DNA of 48,508 nt from JBAZDC01 sp041654595 (GTDB lineage Bacteria; Pseudomonadota; Gammaproteobacteria; Burkholderiales; Burkholderiaceae_B): assembly GCA_964551305.1 (NCBI GenBank), contig CAZKBT010000022.1, positions 1-48,508 on the forward strand. The letters are read 5' to 3'. This document shows, one piece after another, positions 26,848 to 36,109 of this stretch. Under the pieces are notes generated by a model. It was not told the origin of the DNA, did not search any database, and saw nothing but the letters and a program-made list of their open reading frames with translations. The position numbers and the translations under genes are program-made. How positions within the stretch are numbered: position 1 is the first letter of the stretch; each line of letters opens with the position of its first letter.

Positions 26848-27591
26848 TCACCCCCTTAGCGGTGTGCTCGCGTCCATATACTGCCCTGCATCGCCTACCT
26901 GCAGGCCGGTCTCGCCGGCCCTGTTGACTCGATACGGATGCAAGCGGCTGCGCATGGCGCCCTGCAAATGGGCCAGCATCTCCGCTTCGGCCGCTTCGCC
27001 GTCCGACCGGCGCAACGCATCCACGATGCGCAATAGCTCGACCAGGGCGGCCCGCACCCGCCGCTTGTCGGTCAAGCGCTGCACGGCCTTGGTGCGGTTG
27101 TGCAGCGAGGCCACCACGTCGCGCAGCAGGTTGTTGCCGCACACATCCAGAATCATCTGGTGCACGTGGGCGTCCACCCTCAGGTAGGCCGCCACGTCCA
27201 GCTCCGTTGCTTGCATCACGATCTCCAGCTCGGCCCTGACGGCGTTCAGTTCGTCGACGTCCACGTAACCCGCCGCCATGCGGGCCGCGGCCGGCTCCAG
27301 AAGGCGGCGGATCTGATCGATTTCGATCAGATCCTGCAAGGTCGGCCGCCGCACCACCGCGCCGCGCCGATGCGCCGTGACCACCAAGCCATCCTTTTCC
27401 AGGCGCTGCAGCGCTTCGCGTATCGGCGTGCGGCTCACGTTGAAGCGTTCGGCCAGCTTCATTTCGTCCAGCGAGCTTCCCGGCATCAACTCACGCAAGA
27501 AAATTTCCTGGCGAATGCTTTCATAGATCTTGTCGGAAAGATTAACGGGCGCCTTACGGGGCTTCGAGCCCGGATTGAAGGCAGATTTCAT
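26848..27591 (-). CDS. GntR family transcriptional regulator, FCD (FadR) subfamily
   Basis: 247 residues. Winged HTH (MPGSSLDEMKLAERFNVSRTPIREALQRL) and FCD domain with DAHVHQMILDVCGNN. Start chosen at ATG 27591, preceded by GGTGA; ATG 27603 is an alternative. Either start lies inside the end of the aminotransferase gene (overlap of about 40 bases), so the two are translationally coupled. It is the likely regulator of both this operon and the divergent hydantoinase operon, through TTG-N4-CAA sites near 28548-28574 and 28697-28714. Confidence 0.88.
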   Translation of the reverse strand: MKSAFNPGSKPRKAPVNLSDKIYESIRQEIFLRELMPGSSLDEMKLAERFNVSRTPIREALQRLEKDGLVVTAHRRGAVVRRPTLQDLIEIDQIRRLLEPAAARMAAGYVDVDELNAVRAELEIVMQATELDVAAYLRVDAHVHQMILDVCGNNLLRDVVASLHNRTKAVQRLTDKRRVRAALVELLRIVDALRRSDGEAAEAEMLAHLQGAMRSRLHPYRVNRAGETGLQVGDAGQYMDASTPLRG

Positions 27592-28537
27592 TTTTTTCAC
27601 CATAGACGGGGCGCAGCCAATGCGCGTACTGTTCCACTTCCCCGCTGACGATATCGAAATACAGAGTTCTGAGGCGACTCGCAACGGGACCGATTTCGCC
27701 TGTGCCTACCGGCAGGCGGTCAACCGATATTATGGGGACGATTTCCTGCCCGGTTCCGCACATCCAGACTTCATCCGCGATGTACAGCTCGGTCCGATCC
27801 ACTTCGCGCTCCACCACCTTCAGGCCCAGTTCATCGCGAGCCAATGTGATCAGCGTCTCCCGCGTGATGCTCTCAAGAATGTCGCTGGCGGCATGCGGCG
27901 CAATTACCTCGTCGCCCCGCACGAGCATGATGCAGGCGCCCGGAGCCTCCGATACCTTGCCGTTGTCGCGCAGCAGGATGGAGCCGTCATAGCCGTCGAC
28001 CCGCGCCTGCACCTGCGCCAGGCGCGCGTTCAAGTAATTGGCGCTGGCCTTGACCCGGGGCGGCATGGCCGCATCGTTGAGCCGGCGCCATGAACTGATG
28101 CAGAAATGCTTGCCCGGCGCCATGGCGCGCAGGGACGGACGCTCGATGGCCGTGATGAAGGCTCCCATGAACACTTTGGCGGGATCGTGACTGTGCGCAT
28201 CGCCTTCGCCGATATACACGCAAGGGCGCAAATAGGTGTCGTCGCGAAAATCGCAGCGCCGGATGAGCTCCAGGCCGGCCTCTGTCAGGGCCTCGATATC
28301 GTGGCTCGGCCGCAATCGCAGCACCTTCATGGACTGCGCCAGGCGGGCCATGTGCTCGGCATAGCGAAAGACATAGAGGTCGTCGCGCCCGCGATAGGCG
28401 CGTATGCCCTCGAATACGCTGATGCCGCGCGTGACGACTTCGGACAAAACATGCACCCGGGCCTCCGCCCAGCGCACGAACGCGCCGTCCATCCAGATAT
28501 AGGGCGCTTTTTCAGCCATGGCTGCCTCCTCGCTCAT
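27554..28537 (-). CDS. Class IV aminotransferase (branched-chain/D-amino acid type)
   Basis: 327 residues. PLP enzyme with FEGIRAYRG near the N-terminus, the catalytic lysine in VKASANYLNA, and VSEAPGACIMLVRG, which contacts the cofactor. It resembles IlvE but has an altered C-terminal half, so it may transaminate another amino acid. ATG 28537 follows a short leader; M7 (28519) is an alternative start. First gene of the minus-strand catabolic operon. Confidence 0.88.
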   Translation of the reverse strand: MSEEAAMAEKAPYIWMDGAFVRWAEARVHVLSEVVTRGISVFEGIRAYRGRDDLYVFRYAEHMARLAQSMKVLRLRPSHDIEALTEAGLELIRRCDFRDDTYLRPCVYIGEGDAHSHDPAKVFMGAFITAIERPSLRAMAPGKHFCISSWRRLNDAAMPPRVKASANYLNARLAQVQARVDGYDGSILLRDNGKVSEAPGACIMLVRGDEVIAPHAASDILESITRETLITLARDELGLKVVEREVDRTELYIADEVWMCGTGQEIVPIISVDRLPVGTGEIGPVASRLRTLYFDIVSGEVEQYAHWLRPVYGEKNEICLQSGLEAP

Positions 28538-28547
28538 GCCCTTCTAT

Positions 28548-28574
28548 TTGTATACTTGATTTTTTTGAATACAA
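28548..28574. promoter_or_regulatory. Candidate GntR half-sites ahead of the aminotransferase operon
   Basis: TTGTAT (28548) and ATACAA (28569) form an inverted pair; within it TTGAATACAA (28565-28574) fits TTG-N4-CAA, the same frame as the perfect palindrome at 28697-28714. It lies just upstream of the minus-strand start codon at 28537. Confidence 0.45.
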
Positions 28575-28627
28575 GAATATTGATTGATCGCCTGCAGACT
28601 AGCATGCCATTAAAAGATAAGTCAACG

Positions 28628-28656
28628 TTGATATAAAAGGAATTTCACTATATAGT
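28628..28656 (+). promoter_or_regulatory. Promoter of the hydantoinase operon
   Basis: TTGATA (28628-28633) and TATAGT (28651-28656) with a 17-base spacer, in an AT-rich divergent intergenic region, reading toward hyuA. An operator palindrome lies 40 bases downstream. Confidence 0.65.
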
Positions 28657-28696
28657 CGATAAAAAACAGAAAGCCCTCGTCAAGAATACATCACAT

Positions 28697-28714
28697 TTTC
28701 TTGTCGACAAGAAA
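28697..28714. promoter_or_regulatory. 18-bp perfect palindrome, GntR-type operator
   Basis: TTTCTTGTCGACAAGAAA is perfectly self-complementary. It stands between the hyuA promoter and ribosome-binding site and contains TTGTCGACAA, a FadR-subfamily-like core. The GntR regulator at 26848-27591 is the presumed ligand; inference. Confidence 0.65.
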
Positions 28715-28742
28715 TGAATTTATACACGACGCAGGAGGAGAA

Positions 28743-30803
28743 ATGGCGTACAGCTTCGGCATAGACGTGGGCGGGACATTCACGGACTTCATCGCGCTGG
28801 ACGACGGCACCGGCGAGGTCCGCGTGGGCAAGCAGTTGACGACGCCGCACGACCCGAGCGTATCCATCCTGAGCGGCATGGCCGCGATGGCGCAGGCCGA
28901 TCCCGCGCCGTCGCGCATCGTGCATGGCACCACACTGGTCACCAACACCATCATCGAACGCAAGGGCGCATGCACGGCGCTGCTGACCACCGCCGGGTTT
29001 CGCGATACCCTGACCATCGGCAAGCCGCTGCGCTACGATCTGTACGACCTGTTCCTGAGCTTTCCCGATCCGCTCGCGCCCCGGCACCTGCGCTTCGACA
29101 TCGCGGAGCGCATCAACGCGCAAGGCGACGAACTCAAGCCGCTGGATGAAGCGCAGGTCCGCGCAGCCGCGGCCCAGGCCGCGCAGGCCGGCGCGACCAG
29201 CATGGCCGTCTGCTTTCTGCACAGCTACATGAACCCCGGCCACGAACGGCGCGCGCGCGAAATCATCCAGGCGGAGTTTCCCGGCATGAACGTTTGCCTG
29301 TCGTCGGACGTGGTGGCTGAAATCGGCGAGTACGAACGCACGTCCACCACGGTGGCCAATGCCTACGTCCAACCCCTGATGACCGGCTATCTGGACCGCC
29401 TGGACGAAGGCATCGGCGAGCGCTATGGCCGGGTGCCCATCCGTCTGATGCTTTCTTCGGGCGGCATCACCACCATAAGGCAGGCTCAAGCCTACCCCAT
29501 CCAGCTCATCGAATCCGGCCCGGCGGGCGGCGCCATCGCGGCCACCTACCTCGGAGAGAAGGCGCGCGAGCGCAATATCCTGTCGTTCGACATGGGCGGC
29601 ACCACCGCCAAGATGTGCCTGATCACCGAAGGCCGTCCCACCCGGTCCACGCAGTTCGAGGCGGCGCGGGTGCGCCGGTTCATGCGCGGCAGCGGCCTGC
29701 CCTTGCGCGTTCCCGTCATCGAGCTGATCGAAATCGGCGCGGGCGGAGGCTCCATCGCGCAGGTCGATACGTTCGGCCTGCTGAAGGTCGGCCCGCAGAG
29801 CTCCGGCGCCGTGCCGGGGCCGGTCTGCTACGGCCGTGGCGGCCGGCAACCCACCGTGACGGACGCCGATCTGGTGCTGGGCTATCTGGACGCCCGCTCC
29901 TTCCTCGGGGGCGCCATGATCCTGGACGCCGACGCGGCGCGCGAAGCCATCGAACAGCAAATCGCGCGTCCGCTGGGCGTGGACGTGACGGAAGCCGCCG
30001 CCGGCATCCACCAGGTCGTCAACGAAATGATGGCTTCGGCCACTCGGGTCTATGCATCGGAGCGCGGCTGCGATCCACGCGCCTACACGATGATGGCCTT
30101 CGGCGGAGCCGGACCGGTGCATGCGATGGCGCTGGCGCGATCGCTCAAGCTGCGGCGCCTGATCTGCCCGCCCGCCGCAGGAGCGGCATCGGCGCTGGGA
30201 TTTCTGCTTGCGCCGACGTCGCTGGAGTTGGCGCAGAGCTACGTCAGCCGCGTGGAACAGCTCGATTGGGACAAGCTGGGCGGCATTTATGACGATCTGC
30301 AGGCGCGCGCCCGCGAGGCCATCATGGAAGCCGGCGTGGCGGCCGAGGACATTACCCTGACCTATGCCGTCGAAATGTCGTACGTGGGCCAAGGCTTTCA
30401 CATCACCGTCGAGATCGATCGCGGCCTGATCGACCGGCGTGACATCGATGCACTGCGCGCCGCGTTCATCGACGCCTATGCGGCGCTATACGGCAAGCCG
30501 CTCGCCGACATCACCATGCAAGCGGTGACCTGGCGCCTGACGGCCAGCGGGCCGCGCCGCGCATTCGACCCCGCCGTGAGCCACACCACAAGCACGGACC
30601 CGGTCAAGGGCCGCCGCCCTATCTACGTGCCCGACGACAAGGCCTACGGCGACGTTCCCGTCTACGACCGCTACGCCTTGCGGCCCGGCATGGCGTTCGA
30701 CGGCCCGGCCGTGGTGGAGGAGCGCGAATCCACCCTGGTGCTGGCCGGTCCCTGCCATGTCCAGGTGGATCATGCCAGCAACCTGATCATCGACCTACTC
30801 TGA
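28743..30803 (+). CDS. hyuA: Hydantoinase/oxoprolinase family protein, subunit A
   Basis: 686 residues. ATP-binding actin-like fold: GIDVGGTFTDF (6-16), IVHGTTLVTNTIIERKG, LSFDMGGTTAKMCLI and MAFGGAGPVHA are the phosphate-binding motifs of HyuA/N-methylhydantoinase A. Such proteins couple ATP hydrolysis to opening of cyclic amides or, in relatives, carboxylation. ATG 28743 follows AGGAGGAG; the frame runs open to 28701 but lacks homology there. Starts a five-gene operon with subunit B. Confidence 0.92.
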   Translation: MAYSFGIDVGGTFTDFIALDDGTGEVRVGKQLTTPHDPSVSILSGMAAMAQADPAPSRIVHGTTLVTNTIIERKGACTALLTTAGFRDTLTIGKPLRYDLYDLFLSFPDPLAPRHLRFDIAERINAQGDELKPLDEAQVRAAAAQAAQAGATSMAVCFLHSYMNPGHERRAREIIQAEFPGMNVCLSSDVVAEIGEYERTSTTVANAYVQPLMTGYLDRLDEGIGERYGRVPIRLMLSSGGITTIRQAQAYPIQLIESGPAGGAIAATYLGEKARERNILSFDMGGTTAKMCLITEGRPTRSTQFEAARVRRFMRGSGLPLRVPVIELIEIGAGGGSIAQVDTFGLLKVGPQSSGAVPGPVCYGRGGRQPTVTDADLVLGYLDARSFLGGAMILDADAAREAIEQQIARPLGVDVTEAAAGIHQVVNEMMASATRVYASERGCDPRAYTMMAFGGAGPVHAMALARSLKLRRLICPPAAGAASALGFLLAPTSLELAQSYVSRVEQLDWDKLGGIYDDLQARAREAIMEAGVAAEDITLTYAVEMSYVGQGFHITVEIDRGLIDRRDIDALRAAFIDAYAALYGKPLADITMQAVTWRLTASGPRRAFDPAVSHTTSTDPVKGRRPIYVPDDKAYGDVPVYDRYALRPGMAFDGPAVVEERESTLVLAGPCHVQVDHASNLIIDLL

Positions 30804-30813
30804 GGAGCCCGGC

Positions 30814-32499
30814 ATGAACGATATCCGGACCAAGCCCGCCATCGACGGCATCATGCTGGAGATTGCGTGGGGGCGATTGACCGCCGTGGCCGACGAGGCC
30901 GCCGCGGCGCTCGTGCGCACCTCGTTCTCCACCGGCGTGCGCGAATCCAACGACTTCGCCTGCGTGCTGATGGATTCGCGCGGCAATTCGCTGGCCGAAA
31001 ATCGGGGCGGCATCCCGTCGTTTTGCGGTTGCGTGGGCCGCACCACCCAAGAGCTGATGCAACGCTACCCGCCCGGCACCTGGCAACCCGGCGACGTGTT
31101 CATCACCAACGATCCATGGCTGGGTACCGGCCATCTGCCCGACGTCACCGTCGTCATGCCGATCTTCCTCGGCCAGCGTCTCATCGGCTATGCCGGCACG
31201 GTCGCGCACAACCCCGACATGGGCGGCGCCGGATTTTCTGCGGACTGCACGGAAGTCTACGAAGAAGGCTTGCGCATTCCGCCGCTGCGCCTGATCAAGA
31301 ACGGCGAATTGTGCGAAGAGCTGATCGCCCTGCTGCGCGCGAACTCCCGCATTCCCAATGAATGCGTGGGCGATATCCTGGCGCAGGTGTCCTCCTGCCG
31401 CGTAATGCAGCAAGGAACGCTGGAGCTGCTCGGCGATCTCGGCATGGACGGTCTGGACGAGATGGCCACGCTATTGCAGGACCGCGCGGAATCGGTCATG
31501 CGGGCGGCCATATCCCGCATACCGGACGGTGTCTACCATGCCGAAGTGCCCATGGACGGCTACGACGAGCCTCTACGAATCGTCTGCACCATTACCGTGG
31601 CCGGCGACGAGATGACCATAGACTACGAGGGCTCCTCGCCCGCCGTGCCCAAAGGCATCAACTGCGTCGAGCATTACACTTGGGCCTACACCACGTATCC
31701 GGTCAAGTGCATACTGGATCCTTCAGGCCCGCGCAACGAAGGCTCGTTCCGGCCCATCAAGGTGCTCGCGCCGGCCGGCTCGATCCTGAACGCCACCTTT
31801 CCGGCGCCGTGCTCGGCGCGGCACCTGGTCGGCCATATGCTGAGCAGCAGCATCTTCCTGGCCCTGGGCGAGGCGATCCCCGAGCTCGTCATCGCCGACT
31901 CGGGCAGCGCGCCGGGATTCCGAACCATTTATAGCGGCCAGGATGAGCGCGGCGAACGGTTCCACTTCATTCTGTTCGCCAACGGCGGCATGGGTGCGCG
32001 CCCCACGGCCGACGGCCTGGCCTGCACCCAATTCCCGTCCAACACCGCCGCCGCCTCCATCGAAGTCATGGAAACCCTGACCCCGATGACCGTATGGGCC
32101 AAGCAGCTGATTCCGGGCTCCGGCGGCGACGGCCGCTACCGTGGCGGCGACGGCCAGGAAATCATCATCGAAATGGGAAACACGCCCGTGCATGCTTCCA
32201 TCATGGCCGAACGCGTGCTGCATCCCGCCGAAGGCCTGCAAGGCGGACGGCCCGGTTCGCCGGTCTCGCTGAACCTGCTCAACCGCGAAGCCGCGTTGCC
32301 ACGCAAAGGCCGCACCATGCTGCGGCCCGGGGATGTGATCCAGCTTCGCTACGCGGGAGGCGGCGGCTACGGCGACCCGACCGAACGCGAACGCGCCGCG
32401 GTAATGCGCGACCTGCGTGACGGACTCGTCACGCCGGAAGTCGCCCGCAGCGTATACGACTTGTCCGACGCCGAGGTGGAGGCCGCCCATGACGACTGA
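30814..32499 (+). CDS. hyuB: Hydantoinase family protein, subunit B
   Basis: 561 residues. VADEAAAALVRTSFSTGVRESNDFACVLMD, GDVFITNDPWLGTGHLPDVTVVMPIF and the C-terminal GGGGYGDPTERE are diagnostic of HyuB. Acts with HyuA in ATP-dependent hydrolysis; conserved Asp/His of the NDPW..GTGH segment probably bind metal. It starts 10 bases after hyuA with GGAG. Confidence 0.92.
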   Translation: MNDIRTKPAIDGIMLEIAWGRLTAVADEAAAALVRTSFSTGVRESNDFACVLMDSRGNSLAENRGGIPSFCGCVGRTTQELMQRYPPGTWQPGDVFITNDPWLGTGHLPDVTVVMPIFLGQRLIGYAGTVAHNPDMGGAGFSADCTEVYEEGLRIPPLRLIKNGELCEELIALLRANSRIPNECVGDILAQVSSCRVMQQGTLELLGDLGMDGLDEMATLLQDRAESVMRAAISRIPDGVYHAEVPMDGYDEPLRIVCTITVAGDEMTIDYEGSSPAVPKGINCVEHYTWAYTTYPVKCILDPSGPRNEGSFRPIKVLAPAGSILNATFPAPCSARHLVGHMLSSSIFLALGEAIPELVIADSGSAPGFRTIYSGQDERGERFHFILFANGGMGARPTADGLACTQFPSNTAAASIEVMETLTPMTVWAKQLIPGSGGDGRYRGGDGQEIIIEMGNTPVHASIMAERVLHPAEGLQGGRPGSPVSLNLLNREAALPRKGRTMLRPGDVIQLRYAGGGGYGDPTERERAAVMRDLRDGLVTPEVARSVYDLSDAEVEAAHDD

Positions 32500-33193
32500 A
32501 CAAGCCCTGGACCGCCGCTGGAAATATCCCGCGGTTCCGTCCATCGTGCGCCGCGAAATCCAGCGGCCCGATCGCGGCATCGTCCGCGCCTTGGCGAACC
32601 ACCCGGTCAACGACGTCGCCGATATCGTCGGCGGCCTGTACACCGCGCGGGACCTGCGTCCTTTGTACTCACCCATGGCGGCCGTCGCCGGCCCGAGCCT
32701 GACGGTCAGGTGCCCGCCGGGCGACAATCTGGGCGTCAAGCTTGCGCTGGAAATGGTGCAGCCCGGCGACGTGCTCGTCGTGGATGCCCAAGGCTTCGAC
32801 AGCTGGTGCCTCGGCGGCTTCCAGATGCTGGCTCGCGCCATACGCGAACGCGGACTCGCCGGATTGATCGTGCACGGCGCTTATCGGGACTCGCTGGAAG
32901 CCCGCGAAGCCGGCTTTCCTATTTACGCCACCGCGCAAAGCGCCCGGTCTGGCCCCAAAATCGGGCCGTTCGAAATCAACGTGCCCGCCTGCTGCGGCGG
33001 CGTCATCGTCCAACCCGGCGACATCGCCTGCGCCAGCGAAGACGGCGTCGCCTTCGTGCCGCGAGCCCACGCCGACGCCGTGGTGGACCGGCTGACCGCC
33101 CCGCCGCCGGCCAAGCCGCCGCAAGCGGCCAACGCCTATGCCGCCTACCTCCAGGGCCTGCGCGATGCCGGACTCGTCGATGAACAGGACTGA
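32489..33193 (+). CDS. RraA-like protein (HMG/CHA aldolase-related)
   Basis: 234 residues. VADIVGGLYTARDLRPLYSPMAAVAGPSLTV, PGDNLGVKLALEMVQPGDVLVVDAQG, GLIVHGAYRDSLEAREAGFPIYA match the RraA/dimethylmenaquinone-methyltransferase-like fold, which includes 4-hydroxy-4-methyl-2-oxoglutarate aldolases. The usual GxxRD metal/substrate motif is here GAYRD. Likely a metal-dependent aldolase or decarboxylase on a catabolic intermediate. ATG 32489 overlaps the hyuB end by 11 bases and has GGTGGAGG before it. Confidence 0.85.
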   Translation: MTTEQALDRRWKYPAVPSIVRREIQRPDRGIVRALANHPVNDVADIVGGLYTARDLRPLYSPMAAVAGPSLTVRCPPGDNLGVKLALEMVQPGDVLVVDAQGFDSWCLGGFQMLARAIRERGLAGLIVHGAYRDSLEAREAGFPIYATAQSARSGPKIGPFEINVPACCGGVIVQPGDIACASEDGVAFVPRAHADAVVDRLTAPPPAKPPQAANAYAAYLQGLRDAGLVDEQD

Positions 33194-34211
33194 CGCCCCG
33201 CCCTCGGCCGCGCCGGCGCAGGCCCAAGACAAGCTGCGCTGGGGCATCATCGGCCTGGGACAGGTCGCTCGCGGGCGCGTCGTGCCCGCCATCCAGCGCC
33301 GCGGGGCCGGCACGTTGCTCGCTTGCGCGGGCCGATGCCCGCAAGCCACCACCCAAGCCGCCGCGGAGCTGGGCATAGCGCGCGTGCATGCCGACTGGCA
33401 GGCGCTGCTGGCCGATCCCGGCATCGACGCGGTGTACATCGCCACGCCGAACGCGCTGCATGCCGACGTTGCCGTGGCGGCGCTGGACCAGGGCAAGCAC
33501 GTGCTTTGCGAAAAGCCCATGGCGCTGGCGCTGGCCGATGCGCAGCGCATCGTCGACGCCGCCCGCCGCTCCGGCCGGATTTTTCGCCTGGCGCTGCAGA
33601 TACGCCGCGAGGCCGTGCTGCAGCGCGCCTTCCAGCTGATGCGCGAAGGCGTCATCGGCGATGTCCGCTTCATGGATATCGAACGGCTGGCGCCCATCGG
33701 CCAAGCGGGAACTTGGCGCCGCGAGCGCGGCCAGGGCGGCAGCATACTCTACGACGTCGGCGTGCATCTGCTGGATCTGGCCACCTGGATGGGCGGCGCC
33801 GACGTCGAGACCGTCGACGCGCTGGCTCATCCCGTGCGCGCTCCGGCGGGCGAAGATTCCATTACGATGCTGGCCCTCCTGGCAAACGGCGTGCAGGTCA
33901 CGCTGCGCTGCAGCCGCGAACTGCCGTACGGGCGCAACAGCTTTTCCGCCATGGGAACGCGGGGAATGCTGGCCACGGGCGCGCTGCGTTGGGCGCAGCA
34001 ACACGTGCTGACGCGTCAAAGCCAAGCCGGCGGCCACGAAGAAATACATGAAGTCACCGATCTCTATGGCGAACAAGCCGTGCTGTTCGCCCACGACGCC
34101 TTATGCGGCTCGCAGTACCTTCCGAACGAGGACGACGGCCTGCGGCTGGTTCGCAACGCCTTGCGGGTCGAGCGCGCCCTGGAATCGGCCGGCCGCCCGC
34201 GCTGTTGCTGA
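33180..34211 (+). CDS. Gfo/Idh/MocA family oxidoreductase
   Basis: 343 residues. Rossmann fold WGIIGLGQVARGRVVPA (NAD(P) binding), signature CEKPMAL with the catalytic-region lysine, and the second-domain GGSILYDVGVHLLDLATWM. Substrates in the family are sugars, inositols and related polyols, or amino acid derivatives. Start ATG 33180 lies inside the end of the RraA-like gene (14-base overlap). Confidence 0.88.
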   Translation: MNRTDAPPSAAPAQAQDKLRWGIIGLGQVARGRVVPAIQRRGAGTLLACAGRCPQATTQAAAELGIARVHADWQALLADPGIDAVYIATPNALHADVAVAALDQGKHVLCEKPMALALADAQRIVDAARRSGRIFRLALQIRREAVLQRAFQLMREGVIGDVRFMDIERLAPIGQAGTWRRERGQGGSILYDVGVHLLDLATWMGGADVETVDALAHPVRAPAGEDSITMLALLANGVQVTLRCSRELPYGRNSFSAMGTRGMLATGALRWAQQHVLTRQSQAGGHEEIHEVTDLYGEQAVLFAHDALCGSQYLPNEDDGLRLVRNALRVERALESAGRPRCC

Positions 34212-34247
34212 CCTGCTCCATTCACCCACATACATCGAGAGAACGCC

Positions 34248-34904
34248 ATGCCACTTTCTGGTCAAGGAATGCTGATTACCGCGATGGACGTCGATCCGGA
34301 ACGCGAACGGGACTTCAATCTCTGGTACGACAAAGAGCACCTCGTCGACCGCGTCATTCTGCCGGGATTCATCGAAGCCCGCCGCTATATTGCCGTTCAA
34401 GGCGGGCCGCGCTACCTGAACTACTACACGACCGATACCTTCGACGTGCTGACTTCCGAAGGCTACAAGACGGCGCGCAAGAACCACACCCCGTGGGGCC
34501 GCCAGCATGTCCCCCACTTTCGCAACGGCCTGCGCGTCACCGCTCGGGTGGCGGCCAGCCTGGGCCAGGGCCGGGGCGGCGTCAACGCCTTCATCCGCCT
34601 GCGTCCTGGCGAAGGCCGGCAAGCGGCCCTCGAACAGTTGCTGCGCGAGCGCTGCGCCGACGTGCTGCCGCTGGACGACATTATCTCGGCCCACCTGCTC
34701 ATCGGCCAGGCGGACGACCCCGGCACGCCGAAAGCGGAAGCCACGGACTGGTACCTGATGCTGGAAGGCACCGAGGTCGAGAGCGTAGCCCATGCCGCGC
34801 AACAGCATTTCGGCGATTCCACCCTGCAAGGACTGGGCCTGTTCGTATCGTGCGGCGTCTATCGCCTGCAATGGGATCTCGGCAAATGGGATTTGAATCC
34901 CTAA
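34248..34904 (+). CDS. Hypothetical protein, duplicated alpha-beta barrel type
   Basis: 218 residues, not firmly recognised. MLITAMDVDPERERDFNLWYDKEHLVDRVILPGFIEARRYIA resembles one half of a dimeric ferredoxin-like barrel (an EthD/DUF-type W-Y-x-x-E-H motif), and residues 110-218 look like a second, diverged copy. No signal peptide. GAGAACGCC precedes the ATG, 36 bases after the dehydrogenase. Last gene of the hydantoinase operon; its stop overlaps the end of the convergent flavoprotein gene. Confidence 0.65.
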   Translation: MPLSGQGMLITAMDVDPERERDFNLWYDKEHLVDRVILPGFIEARRYIAVQGGPRYLNYYTTDTFDVLTSEGYKTARKNHTPWGRQHVPHFRNGLRVTARVAASLGQGRGGVNAFIRLRPGEGRQAALEQLLRERCADVLPLDDIISAHLLIGQADDPGTPKAEATDWYLMLEGTEVESVAHAAQQHFGDSTLQGLGLFVSCGVYRLQWDLGKWDLNP

Positions 34905-36049
34905 GCCTGTCCCGGCGCATGAAGAGCGTCGAACGAGAAAAGCCCGATGGGCAGATCCGTGGCGCCGTGCTGCGCCAAATCCGCCAGTATTTCGCCCACC
35001 ACGCTGGCGAATTTGAAGCCGTGGCCCGAGCACGGCGAAGCGACAATGACATTCTCCCGTCCCGGCAGCAGGTCGAGCAGGAAGTTCTCCGTCGGCAGCA
35101 AGGTATAGCGGCAGGTCGTCGCCTCGACCGGGGCCGTATCCGCGAGCGTCAAATAACGCTGCGCGAAACCGGAAAGCAGCGCCAGGTCGCGCGCACTCAC
35201 CCCTTGGTTGGGCTGGTCGGGGTCGAGGCTTTCACGAAAATGCGCATGCTTGCCTATTTTGAGTCCTTGCGGGCCGATCATGGGAAAACCGAAGTACGAG
35301 CCGTTCCCGCCGTCTTCGCGCAAGAATACGGGCATGCGCGCCGCCGCTTCCCGCGCCCGTCCTTCAGGCCGCAACCAGGCAACGACCTGCCGGATCGGAT
35401 TGGCCGCCGCGCGCAGCGCCGGAACCAGCTGGGAGATCCAGGAACCCGTGGCAATCACGATCTTGCGCGCGCGCCATGTTTGCGCGGACGTTCTGACAGT
35501 CACGCCCTGGTCGTCGGCATCGGCCGACAGGACTTTCTCCGGATAGTGTAATGCGGCGCCATGTCGGGTTGCCAGCCTCAGATAGCCGGCCAGCGCGGCC
35601 TCAGGAAGCAAATAGCCGCCTTGCGGCTCGAACAGGCCTATTTCATCGTCGGCCAGGGAGAATAATGGGAAACGCTTGCGTACGTCGGACGCGGACAACT
35701 CTTCATGGTCCAGGCCATGCAGCACGCAGGCTTTGCGCGTGCCTTGAACGACTTTGCCGTCATGCCTGCCCAGATGCAGCACCCCGGTCGTGAACAGCAG
35801 CCGCTCGTCCAGCTCGGACTCGAGCCGACGCCAGTTTTCGTAAGCCCGATGCAGCAACGGCACATAGGAAGGATCTTCGAAATATCCCAGGCGAATGAGC
35901 CGGCTGTCGCCATGCGACGACCCTTGCGCGTGTCCGGGATGGACGGCGTCCAGGCCCAGCACCTTCAAACCGCGCCGCGCCAGCTCCGCCGTCGCCGCGG
36001 CGCCCATGATTCCCAGTCCCGCCACGACGACGTCATAATCCATACGCAT
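34901..36049 (-). CDS. Monomeric sarcosine oxidase-like FAD oxidoreductase
   Basis: 382 residues. Dinucleotide-binding GLGIMGAAATAELARRG, then SSHGDSRLIRLGYFEDPSYVPL, as in monomeric sarcosine oxidase and N-methyltryptophan oxidase. The motif SPCSGHGFKF carries the cysteine that binds FAD covalently in this group. Oxidises secondary N-methyl amino acids with O2, releasing formaldehyde and H2O2. Start at ATG 36049 (ATG 36043 alternative). Convergent with the hydantoinase operon by four overlapping bases. Confidence 0.9.
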   Translation of the reverse strand: MRMDYDVVVAGLGIMGAAATAELARRGLKVLGLDAVHPGHAQGSSHGDSRLIRLGYFEDPSYVPLLHRAYENWRRLESELDERLLFTTGVLHLGRHDGKVVQGTRKACVLHGLDHEELSASDVRKRFPLFSLADDEIGLFEPQGGYLLPEAALAGYLRLATRHGAALHYPEKVLSADADDQGVTVRTSAQTWRARKIVIATGSWISQLVPALRAAANPIRQVVAWLRPEGRAREAAARMPVFLREDGGNGSYFGFPMIGPQGLKIGKHAHFRESLDPDQPNQGVSARDLALLSGFAQRYLTLADTAPVEATTCRYTLLPTENFLLDLLPGRENVIVASPCSGHGFKFASVVGEILADLAQHGATDLPIGLFSFDALHAPGQA

Positions 36050-36109
36050 ACAACCATCCCGATTCAATAAGCTTGCAAAGGACCACAGAATGGCCCTGCC
36101 TGGCATCAT

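Noticed and set aside
28680..30401. Minus-strand 573-codon frame
   Set aside because: Antisense shadow of hyuA.
31723..32841. Minus-strand 372-codon frame
   Set aside because: Antisense to hyuB and the RraA-like gene; no recognisable protein.
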